A stretch of DNA of 64,000 bases from Pseudomonadota bacterium (GTDB lineage: Bacteria > Myxococcota_A > UBA796 > SXON01): NCBI GenBank assembly GCA_005778355.1, contig SXON01000059.1, positions 19,897 to 83,896 on the forward strand, in the 5' to 3' direction. The notes under the pieces were generated by a model. The model worked only from the letters and a program-made list of their open reading frames with translations. It made no database searches and had not been told where the DNA came from. The translations under genes and the position numbers were made by a program. Positions 16,630 to 25,050 of the stretch are shown here, in pieces. Position 1 is the first letter of the stretch. Every line of letters begins with the position of its first letter.

Positions 16630-18276
16630 ATGGGCCAGATGTCCGAGGTCGACCTCCGGGCCGCCACACGCCCCTTCACCCCGCCCGTGCCCACGACGGC
16701 GACACCTCCGCCCCGGCGAGGTCCCGAGTTCCTCGTCGGGGAGGAGGCCGCGCGGGCACGCAGCTTCGGGCTCATCATCGCGCAACTCTGCCTGCTCGTT
16801 CTCGGCTGCGTGCCCTGCCTCGGCCAGACCTGGCCGCTCGACCTCGCCGTCGCCGTCGCGCTCCTCGGGCTGGGGGGCATGTCGATCGCCTGCGCGATCT
16901 ACGCCTGGCGCCTCGGCCGCTACCCACTCTCGCTCTTTCGCCTCCACGGCCTCGTCGCCGTGCTCGCAGCGGCAGTCATCCAGTACTATCTGGGCGTATT
17001 CTCGCCCACCGCCGTGGCAGTGGCGCTGGGGCTCGCCTTCTTCGGGCAGGGCAACGACGGACCCACCGCCTGGGGCATCGGGATCGGCGCCGCCGGCAGC
17101 TACTCGCTACTCGCGGTCTTGCTCACCGCGGGCGTGCTCGATGACCGCGGTGTCTTCGCGGCGGTCGGCGCGCCACTCGCGGGGAAAGTGTTCATGGCGG
17201 CGGTCGTGCCGGTGGTCATGCTGCTCACCGTGGCCCAGGCCCGCGCCAACCGCCGCGCCACACGGGCGCTGGTGGCCCAGGTGGCGGAGGCCACCCGTCA
17301 GGCCGAGGGCGAGGCCGCTCGGCACCGCGAGGTGGCCAAGGAGCTCGACGCCGTGCGGCTCGCGGGCGCCCGCCAACCGGGGCGCTGGACCGGCCTGAGC
17401 CTCGGCGCCGTCACCCTCGGCGGCGTGATCGGCCGCGGCGCGACCGGCGAGGTGTATGCGGGCTTCGACGAGCACGGCAACGCGAACGTGGCGGTGAAGG
17501 TGCTGCGTCCCGGCCTCGCCAGCGACCAGGTCACCCTGGCGCGCTTCGAGCGCGAGGGAAAGATTGCAGAAGGTCTCACCTCGCCCCACGTCGTGCGGGT
17601 GCACGCCTGGGGGCGCGCCGACGATGGTACGCCCTACATCGTCATGGAGCGCGCGATGGGCGATGACCTCGCCGCCGTGCTCCGCGACTCGCCACGCCTC
17701 CCCGAGGGCGAGGTGCTCCGGATGCTCTCCGAGTCCGCCCACGCGCTCGCGGAGGCCCACCAGTGGGGCGTGGTGCACCGCGACATCAAGCCCTCGAACC
17801 TGATGCTCGCCCAGGAGGGGGGACGCACCCGCTGGAAACTGCTCGACTTCGGGGTGGCCACCATCACCGGGGCCGACAGCACCGTCACCTCCGCCGGCGA
17901 CGTGGTGGGCACGCCCAACTACATGTCCCCCGAGCAGGCCCGGGGCGACGACATCGACGAGCGCTCCGACCTTTACTCCCTCGGCGCCGTGGCCTACCGC
18001 GCGCTGACCGGGCGCGTTCCCCACGACGCCCCCACCCCGGTCGCGACGCTCCTTCGCATCGCCGAGGGGCGGCCGCGCTCGCCGCGCAGCCTCGCGCCGG
18101 GTCTTTCCCCGGCGATGGGCGACCTGCTCGCCCTGATGCTCGCCCCGGAGCGAGAGCTGCGGGTACAATCGGCGGGGGAGCTACGCGCGCTGATCGACGA
18201 GATCCGCGCGGGCCAGACGATGGACGTGCGACGCAGGGCGGCCCGGGCGCTGGCCCAGTCGGCGTGGGCCGCCTGA
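16630..18276 (+). CDS. Membrane Ser/Thr protein kinase (PknB-like)
   Basis: A 548-residue protein. Residues 45-205 hold five or six hydrophobic segments, then a coiled coil (ATRALVAQVAEATRQAEGEA). Residues 265-525 are a complete eukaryotic-like kinase: glycine loop GRGATGEVYAG, Lys in VAVKVL, catalytic HRDIKPSN, DFGVA, activation segment GTPNYMSPEQ and SDLYSLGAVAY. The kinase follows the membrane part, the reverse of PknB order. The start is ATG 16630, with ATG 16639 (MSEVDL) as alternative. The adjacent FHA/winged-helix gene probably encodes a substrate or output partner. Confidence 0.9.
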   Translation: MGQMSEVDLRAATRPFTPPVPTTATPPPRRGPEFLVGEEAARARSFGLIIAQLCLLVLGCVPCLGQTWPLDLAVAVALLGLGGMSIACAIYAWRLGRYPLSLFRLHGLVAVLAAAVIQYYLGVFSPTAVAVALGLAFFGQGNDGPTAWGIGIGAAGSYSLLAVLLTAGVLDDRGVFAAVGAPLAGKVFMAAVVPVVMLLTVAQARANRRATRALVAQVAEATRQAEGEAARHREVAKELDAVRLAGARQPGRWTGLSLGAVTLGGVIGRGATGEVYAGFDEHGNANVAVKVLRPGLASDQVTLARFEREGKIAEGLTSPHVVRVHAWGRADDGTPYIVMERAMGDDLAAVLRDSPRLPEGEVLRMLSESAHALAEAHQWGVVHRDIKPSNLMLAQEGGRTRWKLLDFGVATITGADSTVTSAGDVVGTPNYMSPEQARGDDIDERSDLYSLGAVAYRALTGRVPHDAPTPVATLLRIAEGRPRSPRSLAPGLSPAMGDLLALMLAPERELRVQSAGELRALIDEIRAGQTMDVRRRAARALAQSAWAA

Positions 18277-18285
18277 GGGCGGCGT

Positions 18286-19332
18286 TCACTTCGGGTGGAC
18301 GATCCACCACATCGTCGCGCTGTCGTGCTTCACGGGGCCGTCGGCCACGTAGGTGGCCCCGCGAGCCCCGACCTCGGTGACCACCGAGATGTCGCCCACG
18401 CCCTTCCCCCACTTCGCGCCGTAGTGCGCCGCCGCGTTCCACTCCTGCGACGCCGTTCCCTCCTGGCCGAAAGGCACGACCACGATCGACCCGCGCAGCT
18501 CTGGGCGGGCCGCGAGGAAGTCGCCGAGACGGGTTTTGCCGTCGGACTCGAGGATAGTAAAACCAAGCTCGGCCGCGGCTCGGCGCCCGTGGGCCGTTTC
18601 CTGGAGCCAGTGGGCGAAGCTCACCGCCCACATCGCGTGGTCGGTGGGGATGCGGTCGGCCAGCGCCTTCCAGCGGCCCCCGGCACGGTTCATGTAGGCG
18701 CTCGAATCGTAGCCTGCGACCGCTCGATAACACTTGCCTCGTGGCGAGCCATACCAGGGGCGACTCGCGGCGTCGGCTAGCCGATCCAGATCGGCGGCGC
18801 CCCGCTCCGAGACGTGGCCGGCCGCGGGCGGCTCGCCGCCACCGCCGGATGGTGTGGGGGGCGGCCGCGCCGGGGTCTTCTCGGCCTGCTCGGCCATCGG
18901 GCGCAGGTCTTCGATCGTCATGCCCGCCGCCGCGAGCCTCGCCGCCACCGCGTCGGCCTGGATTCCGGGCCACACGCGCAGCTTCCCGCTCGCATCGGCG
19001 ATGACGCGTACCCCTGCGGGCAGCTCGAAGGCGCTCGGCGCGGCCTGTCCCTCCCCGGCGCGCTCCCGGATCTGCCCGATGACGCCTGCCCACTGGCCAC
19101 CGCCGTTGGCGGGAATGGGCGCGCTCTGCAAGAGCTCCGCCACCCAGTCCTCCTCGGCGCCCGCGGTCGTCGGCGCCGACTCCCGGAGCTCCGCCGACCC
19201 GGCGAGGAGGTTCTCCTGCATGAAGGCGTTTCCTCGCGCGGACGCTGCCCCGCGGCTGGGCGCCTGCGCCTGCGCCTGCTGCTGGGTTTGCGGGGTCGTC
19301 GCGGTGGGAGGAAGCCGGGACTGGGCGAGCAT
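18286..19332 (-). CDS. Putative exported cysteine hydrolase with GNAFMQENL N-terminus
   Basis: A 348-residue protein with no signal peptide. The N-terminus is a Gln/Ala/Pro/Thr-rich leader, then SARGNAFMQENLLAG. The C-terminal 150 residues (SPRGKCYRAVAGYDSSAYMN ... LGDFLAARPELRGSIVVVPF ... NAAAHYGAKWGKGVGDISVV) resemble NlpC/P60- or CHAP-like hydrolases with Cys in GKCYRAV and a downstream His. A Pro/Gly linker separates the parts. This layout suggests an effector or cell-wall enzyme delivered by a non-Sec route, possibly a contractile injection system, but no such system is visible here. The family call is tentative. Confidence 0.55.
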   Translation of the reverse strand: MLAQSRLPPTATTPQTQQQAQAQAPSRGAASARGNAFMQENLLAGSAELRESAPTTAGAEEDWVAELLQSAPIPANGGGQWAGVIGQIRERAGEGQAAPSAFELPAGVRVIADASGKLRVWPGIQADAVAARLAAAGMTIEDLRPMAEQAEKTPARPPPTPSGGGGEPPAAGHVSERGAADLDRLADAASRPWYGSPRGKCYRAVAGYDSSAYMNRAGGRWKALADRIPTDHAMWAVSFAHWLQETAHGRRAAAELGFTILESDGKTRLGDFLAARPELRGSIVVVPFGQEGTASQEWNAAAHYGAKWGKGVGDISVVTEVGARGATYVADGPVKHDSATMWWIVHPK

Positions 19333-19364
19333 GGGGTGATCGTAGTCGGCGTCCCTGCGCGGAG

Positions 19365-19922
19365 TCAGCCAGCTGTCATCGGCGCGTCATCGACCTGCAC
19401 GGGGTTCAGCTCCTGTTCGACCGCCGTCCAGTGGCGCTCGAGGTCGACCCCGGCGGGATCGAGCACCCGCCGCGCGAGCACGCCGAGCACCATGGTGATC
19501 ACCACCTCGGCGTCGATCCCGAGGAGCGCGCCCAGGGCGTCGCGGTAGGCACGGAGCACCGTCGCCGCCGCTCCGGCGCCTTCCACTCGCTGGTGGTCGA
19601 GGGCGAGCAGCAGCGTGGCGGCGAGACGATCCTGCCGATCCTCGAGGAAGCGCAGGAAGGCCGCTCGTCGCTTCGCTCCGGTCCGCGCGCCGGCGAGGGC
19701 CGCCCCCAGCGCCTCCACGTCGCTGGCCAGCTCGCGCTCGAGGAGGGCCACGGCGATGCTTCGTTTGTCGGGGAAGTAGTGGTAGAGCTTTCCCGTGCTC
19801 ACCCCGGCCGCCTGCGCCACGTCTCGCATGCGCACCAGCCCGTAGCCCTCGCGCGCGAAGGGCAAGAGGCAGCGCTCGAGGATCGCGTCGCGCTCGGCGT
19901 CGGCATCGACGATCCTAGGCAC
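19365..19922 (-). CDS. TetR-family regulator next to alkB
   Basis: A 185-residue TetR/AcrR regulator. Residues 8-55 hold the helix-turn-helix (RDAILERCLLPFAREGYGLV, MRDVAQAAGVSTGKLYHYFP, DKRSIAVALL). The C-terminal ligand domain is helical (FLRFLEDRQDRLAATLLLAL). The GTG at 19922 lies inside the last codons of the monooxygenase gene, so the two are co-transcribed and overlap by 8 bases. It probably represses its own operon through the inverted repeat at 20977-20996, with a fatty acid, alkane or oxidised product as inducer (inference). Confidence 0.88.
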   Translation of the reverse strand: MPRIVDADAERDAILERCLLPFAREGYGLVRMRDVAQAAGVSTGKLYHYFPDKRSIAVALLERELASDVEALGAALAGARTGAKRRAAFLRFLEDRQDRLAATLLLALDHQRVEGAGAAATVLRAYRDALGALLGIDAEVVITMVLGVLARRVLDPAGVDLERHWTAVEQELNPVQVDDAPMTAG

Positions 19923-20952
19923 GGGCGGCCTCCCACTGGGCCAGCTGCGGGTGCATCACGGCGAAGAAGGCCGGAGGCACGAGCGCGAGGAGGACCATTC
20001 CCGGGTAGCCCGTGGGGAACTGGGGCGCCTCGGGGAAGGTGCGCAAGAGCTGGTAGGGGCGGCCCGGGTTCGCGTGGTGGTCGCTGTGTCGCGAGAGGTC
20101 GAGGAGCAGGATCCGGCCCAGCGGGTGGTCGCTGTTCCAACTGTGAATCGGCTGGACGCGCTCGTACTTGCCGTTGTCGAGCTTTCGTCGCGACAGGCCG
20201 TAGTGCTCGACGTAGTTCACCGTCTCGAGGAGCAAGAGGCCGAGCACCGCCGCGGCCATCCAGGCGAGCGCAGCGCCCGCTCCACCGAGGAAGAACAGGG
20301 CGACCACCACAAGCGCCTGGATCGCCTGCAGGCGAAGGTGCTCGTTCTGCCAGCTCCACGGGGAGAGCCCCTTCTTCTCGAGCCGGACGGCCTCGAGGCG
20401 CCAGGCCTCCTGCCAGGTGCCGGGGACGGCGCGGAGCCAGTGGCCATACACCGTGCAGCCTCGCGGCGAGAAGACCGGGTCTTCCGGGGTGGACACCTTG
20501 GCGTGGTGGCCACGGTTGTGCTCGATGAAGAAGTGGACGTAGAGGCTGCTCACCAGCGCCGCCTTGGCGAGGAGCTGGTCGAAGCGGCCGGTGCGGTGCC
20601 CGAGCTCGTGGCCCACGTTGATCCCGAAGGTGCCACAGGCGATGCCGAGCGTGGCGATCGCGCCGACGCGATCGGCGAGCCCCGCGTAGGCATCCCAGCG
20701 AAGCAAGAAGAGAAAGACGAGGCACCACTGGGCGACCGCCAGCACGCGAGGGATCTGGTCGTACACCGTCTCGGCGCGGGCCTCTGCCTCGTCGGCCCGG
20801 TTGTCGGTCGTGGGCTTGAGCCACAGCTCCGCGAGGGGGACGAGGCCGAAGGCGACGGCAGGCTGGAGCCAGGCGGCGGGGCCGCCGAGCACGAGCCCCA
20901 GGGCGGCGATGAACGGGAAGATGAGCGCGGCGGCGTAGGCGGCGGGTGGCAT
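19915..20952 (-). CDS. alkB: AlkB-type alkane monooxygenase
   Basis: A 345-residue integral membrane di-iron monooxygenase that hydroxylates the terminal carbon of alkanes or related lipids. The His motifs are complete: HELGHRTG, EHNRGHHAKV, HSDHHANPGRPY and NYVEHYGL. Hydrophobic helices occur at residues 5-45, 70-105, 125-140 and 225-260. The family's rubredoxin partner is not encoded nearby. The TetR gene follows with overlapping reading frames. The ATG at 20952 lies 24 bases downstream of the operator-like repeat. Confidence 0.9.
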   Translation of the reverse strand: MPPAAYAAALIFPFIAALGLVLGGPAAWLQPAVAFGLVPLAELWLKPTTDNRADEAEARAETVYDQIPRVLAVAQWCLVFLFLLRWDAYAGLADRVGAIATLGIACGTFGINVGHELGHRTGRFDQLLAKAALVSSLYVHFFIEHNRGHHAKVSTPEDPVFSPRGCTVYGHWLRAVPGTWQEAWRLEAVRLEKKGLSPWSWQNEHLRLQAIQALVVVALFFLGGAGAALAWMAAAVLGLLLLETVNYVEHYGLSRRKLDNGKYERVQPIHSWNSDHPLGRILLLDLSRHSDHHANPGRPYQLLRTFPEAPQFPTGYPGMVLLALVPPAFFAVMHPQLAQWEAARA

Positions 20953-20976
20953 CGGGGAGACGGCTCCGTTGTTTTA

Positions 20977-20996
20977 TATCGAACACTCGTTCTATA
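20977..20996. promoter_or_regulatory. TetR-type operator upstream of alkB
   Basis: TAT-c-GAAC-actc-GTTC-t-ATA: a 20-base inverted repeat with one mismatch per arm, in an AT-rich patch 24 bases before the alkB ATG. Size and symmetry fit a TetR-family site, most simply for the regulator encoded at the end of the operon. Confidence 0.6.
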
Positions 20997-21033
20997 ACGC
21001 ATCGGTCGTGCGACCGTCCACCGCTTCGTCTCG

Positions 21034-23094
21034 CTACTCGCCGCGAAACTCGACGCCGGCCGGGGGGAAGGTGTTCCCCATGTGCACCCAGCGCAGGTTC
21101 ACCGGCGCGGTCTTGCCCGGGGCCACAGGGATCGAGCCGAGCAGGACCCCCGTTCCCCGGCTATTGACGCGCACCTCGATGCGCTTGCCGTTCATCTCCA
21201 CCGGCATGGTGATGACGCCCCCCGCCGGGGTGAGGATGTCCTTGTCGCCCTGCTTCGGCGCGGTAAGGACAACCTTCACGTTCACCTTGTCGGCCGACGA
21301 GTTCTTGAGCGTGTAGGCGAGCTGGTACTCCATGCCGTAGTTGCCGTCGTCCTGCGTGGCCGCGCTGCCGTGACCCTTCGGGTTCGGCAACGCCTTGTCG
21401 ATCTTGGCGATCTCGCCCTTGTTTCCACCGCTGTTCCGCGTGTCGGTGGCCATCACGAGGTCGCCACCGCGCGAGCCCTTGCTCACCTCCACCACGCGGC
21501 CGCCGGTGACGATGCTGCCGCCGGTGATCACGCCGTTGGGCCGGCCCATCTTGGAGCCATCCGCGCTGGCGAAGTCCTTGTCGCCCTTGGTATCGCCCGC
21601 CGCCGGGTAGGTACCGTTGGCCACCGAGTTGATCCCCTTCTCGTCGAGGGTCTTGTCGGAGGAGACATGTCCGAGGGTGAAGGTGCCCTTGGCGTCGCTG
21701 GCGTTGATCTCGAGCAGCGTGAACACCTCGGAGCCCATCTCATGATACTGGTTGTTGACGATCTCGGTGTCACCAGCCTTGATCGTCACCTTTTTCTCGA
21801 AGTAGCCGTTCTTGCCGGGCTCGGCGTCGAGGAAGCTCGTGGCGGCGATCGCCTGCGGTCCCTGGAAGCCACCGTTCTTCTGGTAGCCCTGCTTGATCCG
21901 CCCATCGGTGGGCGTCACGCCCTTGTTGACGAAGACCGTGCCCTTGATGGTGAAGGTGAGGTCCTTTTGGAAGGTGTTCTTGATGAGCACCTGGTTGCGC
22001 TGGGCCTTCCCCGTGCCGTTCTGCGCGAGCGCGAAGAAGCGGGCCTGTCCCACGAAGGTGTGGCTGGTGTCGCCGCGGCCGGGGACGGGCCCCATCGTCG
22101 AGCCGAGCACGCCCGGCTTGCGGAAGGTCTCGGGGTTGTCGTTGATGAACAGGTCGGGTCCCTTGAGCTTGGCATCGAGCGGCTTGAGCTGGTCTTCCTT
22201 CAAGATGTTCGACGTCTCGGGACCGCCTCGTCCCGTGGGGCCCCCGGCGGGTCCGCTCGCACGCACGGGCATGTCCTGTGTCCGGTTGCGGTTACCGTTG
22301 TTCTTGTCCCAGAAACTTCCCCAGTAGTCGTAGTAGTTCTGCCCGGTGTTGCTCGTCCGGTAGCGCGTCCGGTACTGGTCCTCCGAGTACTTCCCAGCCT
22401 TGTCCTTGATGGCGTCCCAGCCCTGCCCGGTGCGGGCAGCAGCGCCGATGGCGCCCGGCGACTGGGCCTCCGTCGACCGCCGGAAATCGTTGGAGCGCGC
22501 CTCGCCCTTGCCTCCGGTGGCCTGCAAGCCCACGACGGTGCCCGATGCCTCGGACTCGATCTCGTCGGCCATCATCTGGTTGACGTAGTCCTCGCGGCTG
22601 AGCTTGCGCGGATCGGGCTTCTTACCGGCGAGGTAGTTCTTGAGGTGCACGAGCTCGTGCGCCAGAGTGACAAGCGCTTCCATGTCGCGAGCGCGGATAT
22701 CGATGAACACCGAACCGGCGGACATGTAGGTGCCCCGGGCCGACCACTTCATCGGGAAGTCCAGCCCGCCGGCCAGCTCCCGGATGGTGGCGAGCGTGCG
22801 GGCCGACTCGGGCAGGCCCTGGAGGCGACTCATGAGCGACTGGCGCGTGCCCGCGTCGATGTCCTCGCCGGGGCGTCGCCCCTGCGTGGCGCCCGCGCCG
22901 CCGCCGTCCGGCCCTGGGCGCGCGTGTTCGTGATCGTGCGCGTCCTCGTGGTGCCCGTCGGCGAGGTCGTGGTCGAGCTGCTCGCGGGCGAAGCCCATGC
23001 CTCTACCCTCGCGCCGGGAGCGCTCGGGGCTCTCCTGCTCGGGCGCCGGCGACGCGCCCAGCGGCGAGCGTGCCAGGGGTTCGTGCGCCTTCAC
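21034..23094 (-). CDS. Putative effector metalloprotease with HELVH motif
   Basis: A 686-residue protein without a signal peptide. The GTG at 23094 overlaps the upstream stop (GTGA). The N-terminus has a polar leader and GRGMGFAREQLDHD, similar in spacing to RGNAFMQENL of the neighbouring hydrolase, then a His/Asp-rich stretch. A zinc site AHELVHLKN with a later Glu (MMADEIESEA) is at about residues 145-190 and resembles M91/NleD-like effector proteases. Residues 330-686 are beta-rich (FFALAQNGTGKAQRNQVLIK, VKVVLTAPKQGDKD, WVHMGNTFPP), possibly a binding or delivery domain. A toxin role is inference. Confidence 0.62.
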   Translation of the reverse strand: MKAHEPLARSPLGASPAPEQESPERSRREGRGMGFAREQLDHDLADGHHEDAHDHEHARPGPDGGGAGATQGRRPGEDIDAGTRQSLMSRLQGLPESARTLATIRELAGGLDFPMKWSARGTYMSAGSVFIDIRARDMEALVTLAHELVHLKNYLAGKKPDPRKLSREDYVNQMMADEIESEASGTVVGLQATGGKGEARSNDFRRSTEAQSPGAIGAAARTGQGWDAIKDKAGKYSEDQYRTRYRTSNTGQNYYDYWGSFWDKNNGNRNRTQDMPVRASGPAGGPTGRGGPETSNILKEDQLKPLDAKLKGPDLFINDNPETFRKPGVLGSTMGPVPGRGDTSHTFVGQARFFALAQNGTGKAQRNQVLIKNTFQKDLTFTIKGTVFVNKGVTPTDGRIKQGYQKNGGFQGPQAIAATSFLDAEPGKNGYFEKKVTIKAGDTEIVNNQYHEMGSEVFTLLEINASDAKGTFTLGHVSSDKTLDEKGINSVANGTYPAAGDTKGDKDFASADGSKMGRPNGVITGGSIVTGGRVVEVSKGSRGGDLVMATDTRNSGGNKGEIAKIDKALPNPKGHGSAATQDDGNYGMEYQLAYTLKNSSADKVNVKVVLTAPKQGDKDILTPAGGVITMPVEMNGKRIEVRVNSRGTGVLLGSIPVAPGKTAPVNLRWVHMGNTFPPAGVEFRGE

Positions 23095-23582
23095 GCCGAC
23101 CCCCAGGCATCCACGCGCGCGCGGCCCGGTTCCAGGAGGACGGTCCAGGTCTCGAGACCGTTCCACGCGTCGTCGATGTCGAAGAGCACGTGCCAGCCAG
23201 CGACGTCTCGCCAGGCCTGCCCGGTGCCGGGCACCTGCGCCATCGCGCGTCCGCGGGGCCGCCAGAGCTCGAAGACGAGCTGGGCGAGCGACTCGTCGTC
23301 CATCACCGGCGTCGACGCGGCCACACGCGCCACGGCCTCCGCGTTGCCCGACGTGACCAGTACCTCGTCGCCCGAGACGGCCAGGAGCACGCTGACCGGC
23401 CGCGAGGCGCCCGACGGCAAGAGCTCGAAGAAGCACCAGCCGCCGACTCCGGCGATGCTCGCCGGGAGGAGCACGTAGTCCTCGGGGTCGTTGGTCCACT
23501 CGTCGAGCTCGGCGTCACCGGTCGCGAGCACTGCGCTACGCAGCTCCTCGTGCCGGGGCTCATGGTCGGAAGGCGGCGTCAT
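23091..23582 (-). CDS. Small protein coupled to the metalloprotease gene
   Basis: A 163-residue soluble acidic protein starting MTPPSDHEPRHEELRSAVL. A longer start 42 bases upstream is possible. It has an alpha/beta look (VSVLLAVSGDEVLVTSGN, DDESLAQLVFELWRPRG, GWHVLFDIDDAWNGLETW) and no signal peptide or membrane helix. No family was recognised. Its stop overlaps the GTG of the metalloprotease gene, so both are made together. A chaperone, adaptor or immunity role would fit the context but is not shown by the sequence. Confidence 0.6.
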   Translation of the reverse strand: MTPPSDHEPRHEELRSAVLATGDAELDEWTNDPEDYVLLPASIAGVGGWCFFELLPSGASRPVSVLLAVSGDEVLVTSGNAEAVARVAASTPVMDDESLAQLVFELWRPRGRAMAQVPGTGQAWRDVAGWHVLFDIDDAWNGLETWTVLLEPGRARVDAWGSA

Positions 23583-23663
23583 GGGGCGATCTGTGTGGCT
23601 GGAGTCTACCCCTCGACGCTGCATCCGGGGCCCCGCGAGGCTCCCGGCGTCATCGCGGCGTCA

Positions 23664-24995
23664 TCAAGGGCCGCGGCTCTCGTGGGCCCGGCAGCGCGTC
23701 GCGTAGTCCTCGGGGCAGGCCTCGGTCCGCAGCCAGTCCTGCACTGCGGAATCGATGGCCGCGCGATCAGCCGCCTCGGACCTCGCCTCGATGAGGTCGA
23801 TCATGTCTTGCATGCGCGCGGCGGTGCCCACGCGCTCGGCGTAGAACTCCGCGAGGACCGCGTCGAGCTGCTCGGCGCCGATGACGTCGGCCACCTCCTC
23901 GTAGAAGCACGCCCCCTTCATGTAGGTGGCGAGCGACCAGAGGTCGTGCTGCAGGAAGTCGATCTCGTTGCAGCTCTGGTCGGGGAGCACGATGGTATTG
24001 ACGTCGCGACCGGTACAGCTCGGTGTGAGGAAGTCATCCACGTAATAATCCCACTGCGACGGCCCGCCCACCTGCTCCAGCGCCCGGGCGGTGATGTAGG
24101 TCGTGGTGCCCTCCGCGAGCACGAAGTCTTCCCAGCAGGCGATGCGCACGCCGTCGCCGTACCAGGCGTGGGCCATCTCGTGGTTCTGGGCTTCCTCGTC
24201 GCCGAAGTCCCACTGGCCCACGTGCACGTAGGGGTGATGCTCCATGCCGCCCCAGGACCCGATCCCCCAGTCCACCTGCACGGTGCCGGCCTCGGGTCCG
24301 AAGCTGTACGGACCATAGGTACGCTCGTAGTAGCCGAAGACATCCACCATGTGGGCCGTCCCGGCGCTGGTCGCCGTCTCCTGCCCGGGGAAGTGCCAGG
24401 CGTACAGCTGCGTGCCGCCGGTGCTCGTCCCGAGGTCGACGCGGCGGTAGTCGCCCACGGCGAGGGCGAGCATGTAGTCGGGGGCGTCGGCGGGAATCGC
24501 GCGGGGGTACACCGCCGAGGTGCCCTCGGGAAGACCGGTGACGTCGAGCTCGAAACGCACGCCATCGTCGAGGGCCGGGTCGCACGGGAAGAGGTTGCCG
24601 CAAAAGTGCGGCCAGACGAAGCTCACGCCGAGCTCGGGCATCCACCCGTCGAAGGCGGTCTTGTCGCGCGCCGGGAAGCTGTAGCCCACGGCGAAGTCCG
24701 CGCGCTCGCCCTCGACCGCGGCAACGTGGAGCCATCCGCCTTCCTGGCGACTCTCGACCACCTCGCCGTCACGACGGACCTCGCCGATGTCGAGCCCGGA
24801 CACGTCGAGCTTCACCTCGCGCTCACCGGGGGCGGGGCAGGCCGAGATCCGCGCGTTCCCCTGGAGCGACGCGAGGTCGAGCGACACGCGCGTGTCGATG
24901 ACGTCCTGGACCTCGCCCGGCTCGCAGGCCGGGGTGCTCGGCGGTGTGGCCGGGGCGGCGCAAGCGGCGAGGACGACGAGGGCGAGGCGGCGCAT
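23664..24995 (-). CDS. M1-family peptidase lipoprotein
   Basis: A 443-residue surface aminopeptidase-like protein. The ATG at 24995 gives a classical lipoprotein signal (MRRLALVVLAAC, with Arg in the n-region). The zinc site is NHEMAHAWYG followed by Glu in the EDFVLAEGTTTY segment (HExxH-x18-E), typical of M1. The substrate loop reads WGGMEHHPYVHVG instead of the usual GAMEN, so exopeptidase specificity may be changed. Several Cys (WPHFCGNLFPCDP, PSCTGRD, KGACFYEE) suggest disulfides outside the cytoplasm. It stands alone and is divergent from the GH5 gene. Confidence 0.85.
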   Translation of the reverse strand: MRRLALVVLAACAAPATPPSTPACEPGEVQDVIDTRVSLDLASLQGNARISACPAPGEREVKLDVSGLDIGEVRRDGEVVESRQEGGWLHVAAVEGERADFAVGYSFPARDKTAFDGWMPELGVSFVWPHFCGNLFPCDPALDDGVRFELDVTGLPEGTSAVYPRAIPADAPDYMLALAVGDYRRVDLGTSTGGTQLYAWHFPGQETATSAGTAHMVDVFGYYERTYGPYSFGPEAGTVQVDWGIGSWGGMEHHPYVHVGQWDFGDEEAQNHEMAHAWYGDGVRIACWEDFVLAEGTTTYITARALEQVGGPSQWDYYVDDFLTPSCTGRDVNTIVLPDQSCNEIDFLQHDLWSLATYMKGACFYEEVADVIGAEQLDAVLAEFYAERVGTAARMQDMIDLIEARSEAADRAAIDSAVQDWLRTEACPEDYATRCRAHESRGP

Positions 24996-25050
24996 CGGCC
25001 GGGTGCTACCTCCCGCTCCCGCCGACTGCCAGCCCGCGCTAGCGTTGGGC

